Shown here piece by piece: positions 56,619 to 64,000 of a stretch of DNA of 64,000 nucleotides (position 1 is the first letter of the stretch; each line of letters starts with the position of its first letter). Under the pieces are notes generated by a model, which saw nothing but the letters and a program-made list of their open reading frames with translations, was not told the DNA's origin and searched no databases. The DNA is from Sphingobium cloacae (GTDB taxonomy: Bacteria; Pseudomonadota; Alphaproteobacteria; Sphingomonadales; Sphingomonadaceae), in NCBI RefSeq assembly GCF_002355855.1, contig NZ_AP017655.1:1054001-1118000 (forward strand). The letters are read 5' to 3'. The position numbers and the translations under genes are program-made.

Positions 56619-57710
56619 ATGGCCAACGAAAAAGGCAGGGGCGCGACGCGGAACGAAACGAGCGGCCGTTTCCATCTTCCCGTGCGGGAGGCGGACGGCG
56701 ACTGGCTCGACGCGCTGCCTGCCATCGACGGTCCCGCGCCGCGCCGCCGTACGAGCGTGACGGTCGAACAGGCCCGCCGCATCATCACCCGGAACAACTC
56801 GCCGGACATCGGCTTCAGCCAATCCATCAATGCCTATCGCGGCTGCGAGCATGGCTGCATCTACTGCTTCGCGCGGCCGACCCATGCCTATCACGACCTG
56901 TCGCCGGGGCTCGACTTCGAAACGCGCCTGTTCGCGAAACCCGACGCGGCGAAGCTGCTGCGCGCGGAGCTGTCGCGAAGCAATTATGCGGTCGCGCCCA
57001 TCGCCATGGGCACCAACACCGATCCCTATCAGCCGATCGAAAAGGATTGGCGGATCACGCGCCAATGCCTTGAGGTCCTGGCCGAGTGTCGCCATCCCGT
57101 GTTCATCACCACCAAATCGAACCGCATCCTGAGGGACATCGACCTGCTGGCGGACATGGCGCGCGACCGGCTGGTGTCGGTGGCGATTTCCGTCACCTCG
57201 CTCGACCCGGCGGTGGCGCGCACGCTGGAGCCAAGGGCGCCCCATCCCCTGCGGCGCATCGAAGCGATCCGCCAGCTTGCGGAAGCCGGCATTCCCATCC
57301 TCGCCAGTCTTTCGCCCATCATCCCGGCGATCACCGATCATGAAATAGAGGCGATCGTCGAGCGCGTATCGCAGGCAGGCGCGCGCGAGGCGAGCTATAT
57401 CCCCATCCGCCTGCCCCATGAAGTCGCGCCGTTGTTCCGCGCCTGGCTGGACGTGCATTATCCGGACAGGGCCGCAAAGGTCATGTCGATCATCCGCGAC
57501 ATGCGCGGCGGGCGGGACAATGATCCGAATTTCACGACGCGCATGAGGGGACAGGGCGTATGGGCCGACCTGATCCGCGCCCGCTTCGTCAAGGCGCGCA
57601 AGCGCGCGGGCTTCACGGGCGATCGCCTGATGGTCAGGACCGACCTCTTCCGTCCTCCCGAAGGGCCGCAGATGCGGCTTTTCCAGATCCTCGAGGAACA
57701 GGAGCGCTGA
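56619..57710 (+). CDS. PA0069-family radical SAM protein
   Basis: The 363-aa protein has the radical SAM motif 'YRGCEHGCIYCFARP' (Cys76, Cys80, Cys83), 'VAPIAMGTNTDPYQPIEKDW', 'VFITTKSNRILRDIDLL' and 'IPILASLSPIIPAITDHEI'. It is of the group related to the spore photoproduct lyase (SplB/Rv2578c-type) and may act on nucleic acids, but the substrate is unknown. ATG at 56619 is preferred because ATG at 56604 lies inside the LexA-box sequence. The mRNA could be almost leaderless. SOS control is suggested by the box. Confidence 0.85.
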   Translation: MANEKGRGATRNETSGRFHLPVREADGDWLDALPAIDGPAPRRRTSVTVEQARRIITRNNSPDIGFSQSINAYRGCEHGCIYCFARPTHAYHDLSPGLDFETRLFAKPDAAKLLRAELSRSNYAVAPIAMGTNTDPYQPIEKDWRITRQCLEVLAECRHPVFITTKSNRILRDIDLLADMARDRLVSVAISVTSLDPAVARTLEPRAPHPLRRIEAIRQLAEAGIPILASLSPIIPAITDHEIEAIVERVSQAGAREASYIPIRLPHEVAPLFRAWLDVHYPDRAAKVMSIIRDMRGGRDNDPNFTTRMRGQGVWADLIRARFVKARKRAGFTGDRLMVRTDLFRPPEGPQMRLFQILEEQER

Positions 57711-57958
57711 CCCGGTCCGCCTGTCCTCTTCCGGCCATATCCTCAGGAAAAGGGGGCGCCTCGAACAGCTTCCCTTCCCTATCGGTCATACGCTCGATAA
57801 TGGGGTGACCAGGGAGGACCTGTCCGAGCCGATTACCGATGCCACGCCCTGTTCGGGCTGGCCCGCCGGCATGAACGCGATCCAGATCGCCAAGAAACCA
57901 TTTGAAGAATGCGGCCCATAGGGAATATCGCGTCCTGCTTGATTGAGGAAGGCCATTG

Positions 57959-58450
57959 ATGACCGATCTTACGGATGATTTCAAACAGGCGATGCGTCGC
58001 CTCGCCACCACCATCGCCATCGTCACGGCCGGCAAGGGCGACGAATGCACCGGCATGGCCGCGACGGCCGTCATGTCCGTCACCGCCGATCCGCCGACGC
58101 TGATCGTCGCGGTCAACCGCAACGCCAGCATCGCGCCGCTCTTGGCCGACGAAGAGACTTTCTGCGTCAACCTGCTCGCTGCCCGGCATCAGGGGCTGGT
58201 CGGCGTCTTCAGCGGCCAGAAGAAGGGCCGCGAGCGTTTCGAAACCGGCGATTGGCGGCTTGATCCCCATGGCCCCCCGGTCCTGGGCGATGCGGTCGCC
58301 AGCATGATGTGCCGCAAGTCCGGCGCGTTCGAAGTGTCGACCCATATCCTCTATACCGGCGAGATCACCGGCATCGTGAACCATCCGGAAATCGATCCGC
58401 TGGTCTGGGTGGACGGCACCTTCGCTTCGGCCTCGCGGCTGAAAGGCTGA
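57959..58450 (+). CDS. Flavin reductase-family protein (RutF-like)
   Basis: The 163-aa protein has the FMN-binding split-barrel fold with 'FKQAMRRLATTIAIVTAGKG', 'GMAATAVMSVTADPPTLIVA', 'FCVNLLAARHQGLVGVFSGQ' and 'GAFEVSTHILYTGEITGI'. It should reduce free flavin with NAD(P)H for a partner. ATG at 57959 with GAGGAAGG upstream is chosen over TTG at 57956. The stop lies inside a tandem 8-base repeat. The 248-base gap after the radical SAM gene shows nothing else that I can assign. Confidence 0.88.
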   Translation: MTDLTDDFKQAMRRLATTIAIVTAGKGDECTGMAATAVMSVTADPPTLIVAVNRNASIAPLLADEETFCVNLLAARHQGLVGVFSGQKKGRERFETGDWRLDPHGPPVLGDAVASMMCRKSGAFEVSTHILYTGEITGIVNHPEIDPLVWVDGTFASASRLKG

Positions 58451-58468
58451 AAGGCTGAAAGGCTGAAC
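58437..58468 (+). repeat. Short tandem repeat over the RutF-like stop
   Basis: GGCTGAAA is repeated three times in tandem (58437-58460) followed by a near copy, GGCTGAAC (58461-58468). The stop codon TGA of the flavin reductase lies in the second unit (58448-58450). Unit number could change by slippage. Confidence 0.85.
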
Positions 58469-58576
58469 CTCCATCCTTTTGCGGGAAGGAAGTCACCTTT
58501 ATTCCCAGGCCCCTATCCTTGTCCCGCTGCCTCCGGCTAAGAGGGGCGATCATTCCAAGGCAGGAGAAACCAGTCC

Positions 58577-59164
58577 GTGTCCGAACATCTTGATGATGCC
58601 GCGCTTTCCCAGCTTTTCCTTTCGGCCCGCTCGCGCAACCAGTGGCGCAAGGAGACATTGCCCGACAGCACCTGGCACCGGATCTACGATCTGCTGAAAA
58701 TGGGGCCGACATCGGCCAATGTGTCGCCCGCCCGCTTCGTCTTCTGCACCAGCGAGGAGGCCAAGGCCCGCGTCGCGAAACATATGTCCGACACCAACGC
58801 GGCCAAGAGCGTCGACGCGCCTGCCATCGTCATCATCGCGCAGGACCTGGATTTCGCGAAGAAGATTCCCGAGCTCTTCCCGCACAATCCGGGCGCGCAG
58901 CACTGGTTCGGCGAGGAAGCGGTGAAGCAGGAGACCGCCTTCCGCAACGCGACGCTCCAGGGCGCCTATCTGATGCTGGCGGCGCGTTCGCTGGGGCTGG
59001 ATTGCGGCCCGATGTCGGGTTTCGACAATGCGGCGCTGGACGCGGATTTCTTCGCGGGGACGCAGGTCAGGTCCAACTTCCTTTGCACCCTAGGCCACGG
59101 CATCGACGAACCCTTCGACCGCCTGCCCCGCCTCAAGTTCGAGGACGCCTGCCAGATTTTGTGA
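58577..59164 (+). CDS. Malonic semialdehyde reductase-like nitroreductase (RutE-like)
   Basis: The 195-aa protein is a nitroreductase-family flavin enzyme resembling RutE, which reduces malonic semialdehyde to 3-hydroxypropionate. Visible: 'SARSRNQWRKE' (FMN phosphate region), 'LLKMGPTSANVSPARFVFC', 'GAYLMLAARSLGLDCGPMSG' and 'FLCTLGHG'. Start GTG at 58577 follows GGAG. It lies 126 bases after the flavin reductase, a RutF-RutE-like pair, with no rutA, B, C, D or G here. Confidence 0.85.
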   Translation: MSEHLDDAALSQLFLSARSRNQWRKETLPDSTWHRIYDLLKMGPTSANVSPARFVFCTSEEAKARVAKHMSDTNAAKSVDAPAIVIIAQDLDFAKKIPELFPHNPGAQHWFGEEAVKQETAFRNATLQGAYLMLAARSLGLDCGPMSGFDNAALDADFFAGTQVRSNFLCTLGHGIDEPFDRLPRLKFEDACQIL

Positions 59165-59188
59165 TAGGGTGGATGTTGCATGGGAAAA

Positions 59189-59219
59189 CCCGGTTCCTGC
59201 GAGGGGGCCGGGCTTTTTT
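59189..59219 (+). terminator. Rho-independent terminator after the RutE-like gene
   Basis: CCCGG and CCGGG form the base of a stem that extends inward by TTCC/GGGG wobble pairs, followed by CTTTTTT (59213-59219). It lies 25 bases after the stop at 59164 and before repeat copy 4. Confidence 0.65.
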
Positions 59220-59260
59220 GACGGTTTTGGGTGGATTGGCGACGGTCCGCTTTCTTCATT

Positions 59261-59358
59261 CCGTTCGCCCTGAGCGAAGTCGAAGGGCACGGCCGACCGT
59301 AGGGAGGCTACTTCGCTCCGCTCAGTGAAGGGCCCTTCGACAAGCTCAGCCCGAACGG
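59261..59358. repeat. Palindromic intergenic repeat, copy 4
   Basis: It starts CCGTTCGCCCTGAGCGAAGT and ends AAGCTCAGCCCGAACGG, with GTCGAAGGGC and GGCCCTTCGAC inside. It lies between the convergent RutE-like and kup genes and could fold in either transcript. Confidence 0.85.
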
Positions 59359-59413
59359 ATGAAGGAGTATCTGAGAATGGCCGGAAACAGCCAATCCTCG
59401 ACCCGCACTTCGC

Positions 59414-61342
59414 TCAAATCTCGACCTGGCTGCCCAGTTCGACCACGCGATTGGTCGGCAGGCGGAAGAATTCCATCGCGCTTTCCGCGTTCCGCAGCAT
59501 CCAGGCGAAAATCTTCTCCCGCCACAGCGGCATCCCCGGCTTGGACGAAGGCAGCAGCGTCTGCCGCGCCAGGAAGAAGCTGGTGTCCATCATCCTGAAC
59601 GTCTGGCCGCAGCCGGTGACGTTCTTGAGCGCGGCGGGAACGTCCGGCTCCTGCATGAACCCATATTGCAGCACCAGCCGGAAGAAACCGCGCCCCAGAT
59701 CCTCCAGCTTGCACCGACCGTCATCCTCGACCACCGGCACGTCCTTGATCTTGACGGTCAGCAGGATGACCCGCTCATGCAGCACCTTGTTGTGCTTGAG
59801 GTTATGGAGCAGCGCGTGGGGCACGCCATCGGGGGTCGAGGTCATGAACACCGCGGTTCCCGGCACCCGCACGGCGCTGTTGGCCGCCGACGCCACGAAC
59901 ACCGGGATCGGCATGGCGGCTTCGCGCAGCCGGTCCTGCATCAGCTTGCGCCCGCGCGACCAGGTGGTGAGCAGCGTGAACACCACGAAGCCGATCAGCA
60001 GCGGGAACCAGCCGCCATCCGGCACCTTGGTCAGGTTCGCCGCGAGATAGGCCCCGTCGACGATGAAGAATACCGCCAGCAGCGGCGCGGCATAATACCA
60101 GCGCCAGCGCCACAGGCGATAGAGCACCACCGTCAGCAGCAGATTGTCGATGAACATCGCCCCCGTCACGGCGATGCCATAGGCCGCCGTCAGGTTGGAG
60201 GAGGTCTGGAACACCAGCACCAGCAGGATGACCATCGTCATCAGCCCCCAGTTGACGAGGGGGATGTAGATCTGCCCCGCCGTCGAAGCGCTGGTATGCG
60301 CGATCCGCAGGCGCGGCATGAAACCGAGCTGGATCGCCTGCTGCGTCACGGAGAAAGCGCCGGAAATCACCGCCTGGCTGGCGATGACCGCCGCCATGGT
60401 GGCAAGCACCACCAGCGGCAATTGTCCCCATTGCGGCGCCAGATGGTAGAAGGGACTGTGCAGCGCCGCCGCGCCCTCCCGGAACAGCAGCGCGCCCTGC
60501 CCCATATAGTTCAGCATCAGGGCGGGCAGGACGAAGGCCAGCCACGACACCCGGATCGGACTGCGCCCGAAATGCCCCATGTCGGCATAGAGCGCCTCCG
60601 CGCCGGTCACCGCCAGAACCACCGCGCCAAGCGCCAGGAAAGCGGGCAGCGGATCGGTCGCGAAGAACATGAACGCCCAATAGGGATTGAGCGCGAAGAC
60701 GATTCCCGGCGTCTTCATGATGCTGATGACGCCCAATGCCGCGATCGTCACGAAATAGAGCAGCATGATCGGTCCGAACAGCGACGCGACCCGGCTGGTC
60801 CCCCATCCCTGAATCCAGAACAGCGCAAAGAGGATCACCACCGCCACGGGCAGGATCGCCGGGGCCAGGCCGGGATTGTAGACGGCAAGCCCTTCCACCG
60901 CCGACAGCACGGACACCGCCGGCGTGATCATCGAGTCGCCGTAGAAAAGCGATGTCGCGAACACGCCCAGCAGGATGATGCCGCCCGACCAGCGCGGCGT
61001 CTTCGTCTGGCCGTTGATGAGCGCCAGCAGGGCCAGGCTGCCGCCCTCGCCCTTATTGTCGGCCCGCATGATGATCGAGACATATTTGAGCGTCACGACC
61101 AGCATCATGGACCAGAACATCAGGCTGATGACGCCCAATATATGATCGGGGTCGAGATCGAGATGATGATGCCCCGCGAAGGTTTCGCGGAAGGCGTAGA
61201 GCGGGCTGGTGCCGATGTCGCCGAAGACGATGCCGATCGCGCCGACGACCAGCTTCGCGGTCGCCTTCTGCCGGACATGGCCGTGGCCATGTTCTTCTTC
61301 ATCCGCTGCAATGGCCGTGCCGTTGCCCGTCTGTTCAGCCAT
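59414..61342 (-). CDS. kup: Potassium transport protein Kup
   Basis: Low-affinity K+/H+ symporter of the inner membrane. The 642-aa protein has about 12 hydrophobic helices in the first 460 residues, '[18 protein letters not shown]', '[15 protein letters not shown]', '[20 protein letters not shown]', '[14 protein letters not shown]' and a soluble C-terminal domain ('[20 protein letters not shown]'). A His-rich N-terminal segment (17-22) precedes the first helix. It follows ccmI on the same strand after 140 bases, probably as a separate unit. Confidence 0.95.
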   Translation of the reverse strand: MAEQTGNGTAIAADEEEHGHGHVRQKATAKLVVGAIGIVFGDIGTSPLYAFRETFAGHHHLDLDPDHILGVISLMFWSMMLVVTLKYVSIIMRADNKGEGGSLALLALINGQTKTPRWSGGIILLGVFATSLFYGDSMITPAVSVLSAVEGLAVYNPGLAPAILPVAVVILFALFWIQGWGTSRVASLFGPIMLLYFVTIAALGVISIMKTPGIVFALNPYWAFMFFATDPLPAFLALGAVVLAVTGAEALYADMGHFGRSPIRVSWLAFVLPALMLNYMGQGALLFREGAAALHSPFYHLAPQWGQLPLVVLATMAAVIASQAVISGAFSVTQQAIQLGFMPRLRIAHTSASTAGQIYIPLVNWGLMTMVILLVLVFQTSSNLTAAYGIAVTGAMFIDNLLLTVVLYRLWRWRWYYAAPLLAVFFIVDGAYLAANLTKVPDGGWFPLLIGFVVFTLLTTWSRGRKLMQDRLREAAMPIPVFVASAANSAVRVPGTAVFMTSTPDGVPHALLHNLKHNKVLHERVILLTVKIKDVPVVEDDGRCKLEDLGRGFFRLVLQYGFMQEPDVPAALKNVTGCGQTFRMMDTSFFLARQTLLPSSKPGMPLWREKIFAWMLRNAESAMEFFRLPTNRVVELGSQVEI

Positions 61343-61482
61343 GAAGGAAACGCCGAATGGTCATGCTTTTCGACACCTGTGCAAGGGGCGAAGCGCTTTC
61401 GCCCTGCAAACGGCTGTGGCCCCTATCATGCCTCTTTCACCCGTGCAATGCGCCTGCGCCTGACTGCTCCTATTCGGGACTC

Positions 61483-62127
61483 CTATTGGGGATTGGCGCC
61501 TTCCGATGCCAGCAGGGCGTCGATACGCGCGATATTGGCCTTGAGTTCCGCCTTGAGCTTGCTGCCTTCCGGCAAGGTCTGCTCCAGCGGCGCCCAAAGG
61601 TCGCGCGCGGGCTGCAACTGGCCGCTTCTCGCCAGGGCGAGCCCATAGAAGAAGCGCGGCGCGATGGCTTTTTCATCCACGGCCATGGCGCGGCGATAGG
61701 CGAACTGCGCGCCCGGCGACACCACGCCGTCGGCATGGTCGACCAGCGCATTGCCAAGGCCCAGCCAGAGATTGGGATCGTCCGGCGTCTGGCGCAGCCC
61801 GGACAGTAGCACGTTGGCCGCTTCCCTGGTCTTGCCCTGGCGGCCCAGCCCGTCGGACATCATCAGCCACTGCCCCGCCGGGCCATAGCGTTCGGCCAAA
61901 GCCCGCCGCTGCTCCGCCAGCCCCTCGTCGAAGGAGCCCGCTTGCGCCCCGGCGGCCTTGCGGGGGGCCCCGGCCAGGCCCGGATTGCCCTGCCATGCAT
62001 AGCCCGCCAGCCCCAGGAGCAAGGCGGCCGCCGTGATTTCCCGCGCCATCCGGGGAATGGACACGGCATAGAACAGAACCGCCAGCACCAGCAGCGCGAG
62101 GCCCGCGGCGACCACCCATCCCGTCAT
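61483..62127 (-). CDS. ccmI: Cytochrome c biogenesis TPR protein CcmI
   Basis: Apocytochrome c chaperone of the haem-ligation machine. The 214-aa protein has one or two N-terminal membrane helices (about 4-22 and 32-45), then a TPR region ('NLWLGLGNALVDHADG', 'APRFFYGLALARSG'). It is shorter than Rhodobacter CcmI (about 400 aa). ATG at 62127 overlaps the ccmH stop (ATGA). It ends the ccmF-ccmG-ccmH-ccmI run. Confidence 0.86.
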   Translation of the reverse strand: MTGWVVAAGLALLVLAVLFYAVSIPRMAREITAAALLLGLAGYAWQGNPGLAGAPRKAAGAQAGSFDEGLAEQRRALAERYGPAGQWLMMSDGLGRQGKTREAANVLLSGLRQTPDDPNLWLGLGNALVDHADGVVSPGAQFAYRRAMAVDEKAIAPRFFYGLALARSGQLQPARDLWAPLEQTLPEGSKLKAELKANIARIDALLASEGANPQ

Positions 62128-62534
62128 GGCCGTTTCCTCCGCTTGATTCGCCCGCGCAGCAGCAGCAGCCCCAGCGCCAGCAACACCACCGGCGCGCCCC
62201 AGAGCGGCCACAGGATCGGCGCGGCGGTCGGTTCATAGCTCACCCAATCGCCATAACGCTCGATCAGCCAGGCGCGGATATGCTCCGGCTGCTCGCCCGC
62301 CATGATCCGCTGGCGAATCTCCGATCGCATGTCGCCCGCCATGCTGGCATGGCTGTCGGCGATGGACTGGCTCTGGCAGGTGAGGCAGCGGATCGTCTCC
62401 ATCAGCACCCGCGCCTTCTTCTCCAGCGCCGGGTCGTCGATCTGCCGGTCGGCATAGGGCGCGGGCGGCAGCGCGGACTGGGCCAGCACCGGCGCGCCCG
62501 CCAGCATCAGCAGAAGGGCCAGCAGCGCCCTCAT
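62124..62534 (-). CDS. ccmH: Cytochrome c-type biogenesis protein CcmH
   Basis: Membrane thiol-disulfide protein that keeps the haem-site Cys of apocytochrome c reduced. The 136-aa protein has a signal 'ALLALLLMLAGAPVLAQ', the redox motif 'ETIRCLTCQSQSIADS' (Cys50 and Cys53) and a C-terminal membrane helix (about 106-126) followed by a basic tail. ATG at 62534 overlaps the ccmG stop. CcmI follows with a four-base overlap. Confidence 0.95.
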   Translation of the reverse strand: MRALLALLLMLAGAPVLAQSALPPAPYADRQIDDPALEKKARVLMETIRCLTCQSQSIADSHASMAGDMRSEIRQRIMAGEQPEHIRAWLIERYGDWVSYEPTAAPILWPLWGAPVVLLALGLLLLRGRIKRRKRP

Positions 62535-63058
62535 CGCGCGGCCCTCAGCCGGTCGAGGATCATCGGCACGTCGTCCGCCCGGATGTCGCCGATATGCTGA
62601 TAGGCGATCTGCCCCTTGCCATCGATCACGAACGTCTCCGGCACGCCGGACGATCCCAGCGCGATCTGCACGGCGCTGCGGGCGTCGAGGCCGATGCGGG
62701 CATAGGGATTGCCGTAGCGGGCGAGGAAGCGGTCCACATCGGTCCGCGCATCGCGAATCGCGATGGCGTCGATCTCCACGCCCGCCTGTTTGAGCGCCAT
62801 CAGCTGCGGCGCTTCCGCCGCGCAGGGCACGCACCAGCTGGCGAAGATGTTGAGCAGGCGCGGCCTGCCGGTCGCAAGCTGCGCGCTCGCCAGCGCGGGC
62901 CGGTCGCTCGCCGCCGCCGGAAGGGTGAAGGCGGGCAAGGGCTTGCCCACCAGCTTGGACGTGATGAGCCGGTCGTCGGGCTTGAGCAGCCCGCTCGCGA
63001 ACAGGCCGAAAAAGCCGAGGAACAGGACCAGCGGCAGCCAGATCAGCGCTTTCCTCAT
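62531..63058 (-). CDS. ccmG: Thiol:disulfide interchange protein CcmG/DsbE
   Basis: Periplasmic thioredoxin-like reductase anchored by an N-terminal helix (residues 5-22). The 175-aa protein has the active site 'FASWCVPCAAE' (Cys76 and Cys79) and 'SGVPETFVIDGKG' with the cis-Pro. ATG at 63058 (M-R-K-A-L) overlaps the ccmF stop in ATGA; an upstream ATG at 63091 is inside ccmF. It supplies electrons to CcmH. Confidence 0.95.
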   Translation of the reverse strand: MRKALIWLPLVLFLGFFGLFASGLLKPDDRLITSKLVGKPLPAFTLPAAASDRPALASAQLATGRPRLLNIFASWCVPCAAEAPQLMALKQAGVEIDAIAIRDARTDVDRFLARYGNPYARIGLDARSAVQIALGSSGVPETFVIDGKGQIAYQHIGDIRADDVPMILDRLRAAR

Positions 63059-64000
63059 GCCGCCGCCCTCGCCCGCCATTTCATCAGCCATCCGCGCCGC
63101 TCACGCCCTATCAGCGCCAGCACGCCGCCCAGCGCGATCATGAAGCCGCCCAGCCAGATGAAGGTCACGAACGGCTTCCACCAGACGCGGACCTGCCAGC
63201 GGCCATCCTCCGTTTCCTGCCCCAGCACGACATAAAGCTGCCCGTTCCAGCGGGTCAGCAGCGCCGCTTCGGTCGTGGTCGTCGGCGGGGAAGCGAAGAA
63301 ACGCGATTGCGGATGGATGGCGATCGCCCTGCCGCCGCCCCGGCTCGCGCTCATGTCCGCCTGCAACGCCGTCCAGTTGTCGCCGGCCATCGGCATGATC
63401 TTGTCGAAGTGCAGCTTCCAGCCGGCCGTCTCGATGGTGTCGCCGGGCCGCGCGGCCACCAGCTTCTCCACGGTGAAGGCGGAATCGGACGCCATGCCGC
63501 CCAGACTGACCGCGCAGCCCAGATGCGCGATCACCATGCCCCAGGTGAAGAGCGGCGTGCGGCGCAGGTTTCGCTTCCACAGGGGCGCGAGGCTCCCCAC
63601 GCCCACGCCCGTCGCGACCACAAGGCCGAGCAGGGGCAATAGGCCGATCCGCCCCCAGGCCAGCGCCACGACCAGCGCCAATGTCACGAGCGCGACGATC
63701 CCCGGCACCAGCAATCGCCCCGCCACGGCGCGGAAACGGTCCCGTCGCCAGCGCGTGAGCGGCCCGGCGGCCATCGCGATCAGCAGCAGCAGCGCGATCG
63801 GCCCCGCGATCCGGTCGAAATAGGGCGCGCCCACCGAAACCTTGTGCCCGAACGCCTCCGTCAGCAGCGGATAGAGCGTCCCGATCAGCACCAGCCCCAA
63901 TATGACCGACAACAGCAGGTTGTTGACCACCAGCATCGTCTCGCGGCTCACCAGTTCGAAGGGCGCGCCTTCCCGCACGGCCCCGATCCGCCAGCCGAAC
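63055..64000 (-). CDS. ccmF: Haem lyase CcmF (partial, C-terminal part)
   Basis: Only the last 315 codons are in the window; the 5' part lies beyond the right edge. The sequence shows several hydrophobic helices, 'SRETMLVVNNLLLSVILGL', 'TPLFTWGMVIAHLGCAVSLG', a periplasmic part with 'SRFFASPPTTTTEAAL', and the typical C-terminal 'VRVWWKPFVTFIWLGGFMI'. CcmF attaches haem to apocytochrome c with CcmH and CcmI, encoded just downstream. The stop overlaps the ccmG start. Confidence 0.94.
   Translation of the reverse strand, partial: FGWRIGAVREGAPFELVSRETMLVVNNLLLSVILGLVLIGTLYPLLTEAFGHKVSVGAPYFDRIAGPIALLLLIAMAAGPLTRWRRDRFRAVAGRLLVPGIVALVTLALVVALAWGRIGLLPLLGLVVATGVGVGSLAPLWKRNLRRTPLFTWGMVIAHLGCAVSLGGMASDSAFTVEKLVAARPGDTIETAGWKLHFDKIMPMAGDNWTALQADMSASRGGGRAIAIHPQSRFFASPPTTTTEAALLTRWNGQLYVVLGQETEDGRWQVRVWWKPFVTFIWLGGFMIALGGVLALIGRERRGWLMKWRARAAA

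Noticed and set aside
58437..58468. CRISPR-like or transposon-end repeat
   Set aside because: Units are 8 bases with no spacers and no mobile genes nearby; it is a simple tandem repeat.
57959..59164. Rut pyrimidine catabolism operon
   Set aside because: Only two Rut-like genes are present; the oxygenase RutA and amidohydrolase RutB are absent from the window.

Overview
The window is about 66% GC chromosomal DNA from an alphaproteobacterium, almost certainly Sphingomonadaceae. Evidence: Shemin-type 5-aminolevulinate synthase, a PhaR/PHA-synthase-like pair, a PccR-type regulator next to propionyl-CoA carboxylase, a GTTC-N7-GTTC LexA box (the alphaproteobacterial form), and palindromic intergenic repeats of the kind common in sphingomonads. 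The carboxyspermidine-type polyamine gene set suggests a spermidine-containing genus such as Sphingobium, Novosphingobium or Sphingopyxis rather than Sphingomonas sensu stricto; this is inference. Genes are dense. I found no tRNA, rRNA, prophage, insertion sequence or CRISPR array, so the window reads as core genome rather than an island.

Layout. 1-3.4 kb (minus): a cobalamin riboswitch, then cobS-cobD-cbiB, then the start of a thiamine-diphosphate enzyme cut by the window edge. 3.5-8.4 kb: proS, phaR divergent from a PhaC-like hydrolase, acetyl-CoA acetyltransferase, and a CsaA-like tRNA-binding protein. 8.5-18.2 kb: the propionyl-CoA to succinyl-CoA route (pccB-mce-scpA-bioB-pccA, minus) facing a PccR-like regulator across a TTTGCAAA-rich operator, plus a 2OG-Fe dioxygenase. 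18.2-21.2 kb: gorA and pgi. 21.4-27.5 kb (plus): lepB-rnc, a hypothetical gene, a MoxR-type ATPase, era and a UbiB-type kinase. 27.5-31.9 kb (minus): plsY-dprA-topA. 32-34.1 kb: murI and hemA. 34.2-36.1 kb (minus): btaA-btaB for betaine lipid. 36.2-39.1 kb: a DNA exonuclease and ATP-dependent ligase pair, then a GFA protein. 39.3-43.1 kb: carboxynorspermidine-type dehydrogenase, decarboxylase and ornithine decarboxylase. 43.2-52.8 kb: a tightly packed minus-strand run (ETF-QO, TPR protein, ispE, N-formylglutamate amidohydrolase-like, ilvD, lipoprotein, nnr, RlmD-like methyltransferase). 52.9-55.9 kb: UDG-like protein, lytic transglycosylase, moaB. 56-59.2 kb: a YbjN protein, a radical SAM protein beside a LexA box, and a RutF/RutE-like pair. 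59.4-64 kb (minus): kup and the ccmF-G-H-I cytochrome c maturation genes, with ccmF cut by the edge.

The genes connect. Late cobalamin synthesis under a B12 riboswitch supplies the cofactor of the B12-dependent mutase, and bioB inside the propionyl-CoA run supplies the biotin used by PccA. Many same-strand neighbours overlap by four bases (ATGA, GTGA, TTGA), and non-ATG starts are frequent. I found no clearly unprecedented system. The signals most worth testing are the LexA box between ybjN and the radical SAM gene, the PccR-type operator, the overlapping divergent start codons of phaR and the PhaC-like gene, and two genes whose natural start codon seems non-canonical.
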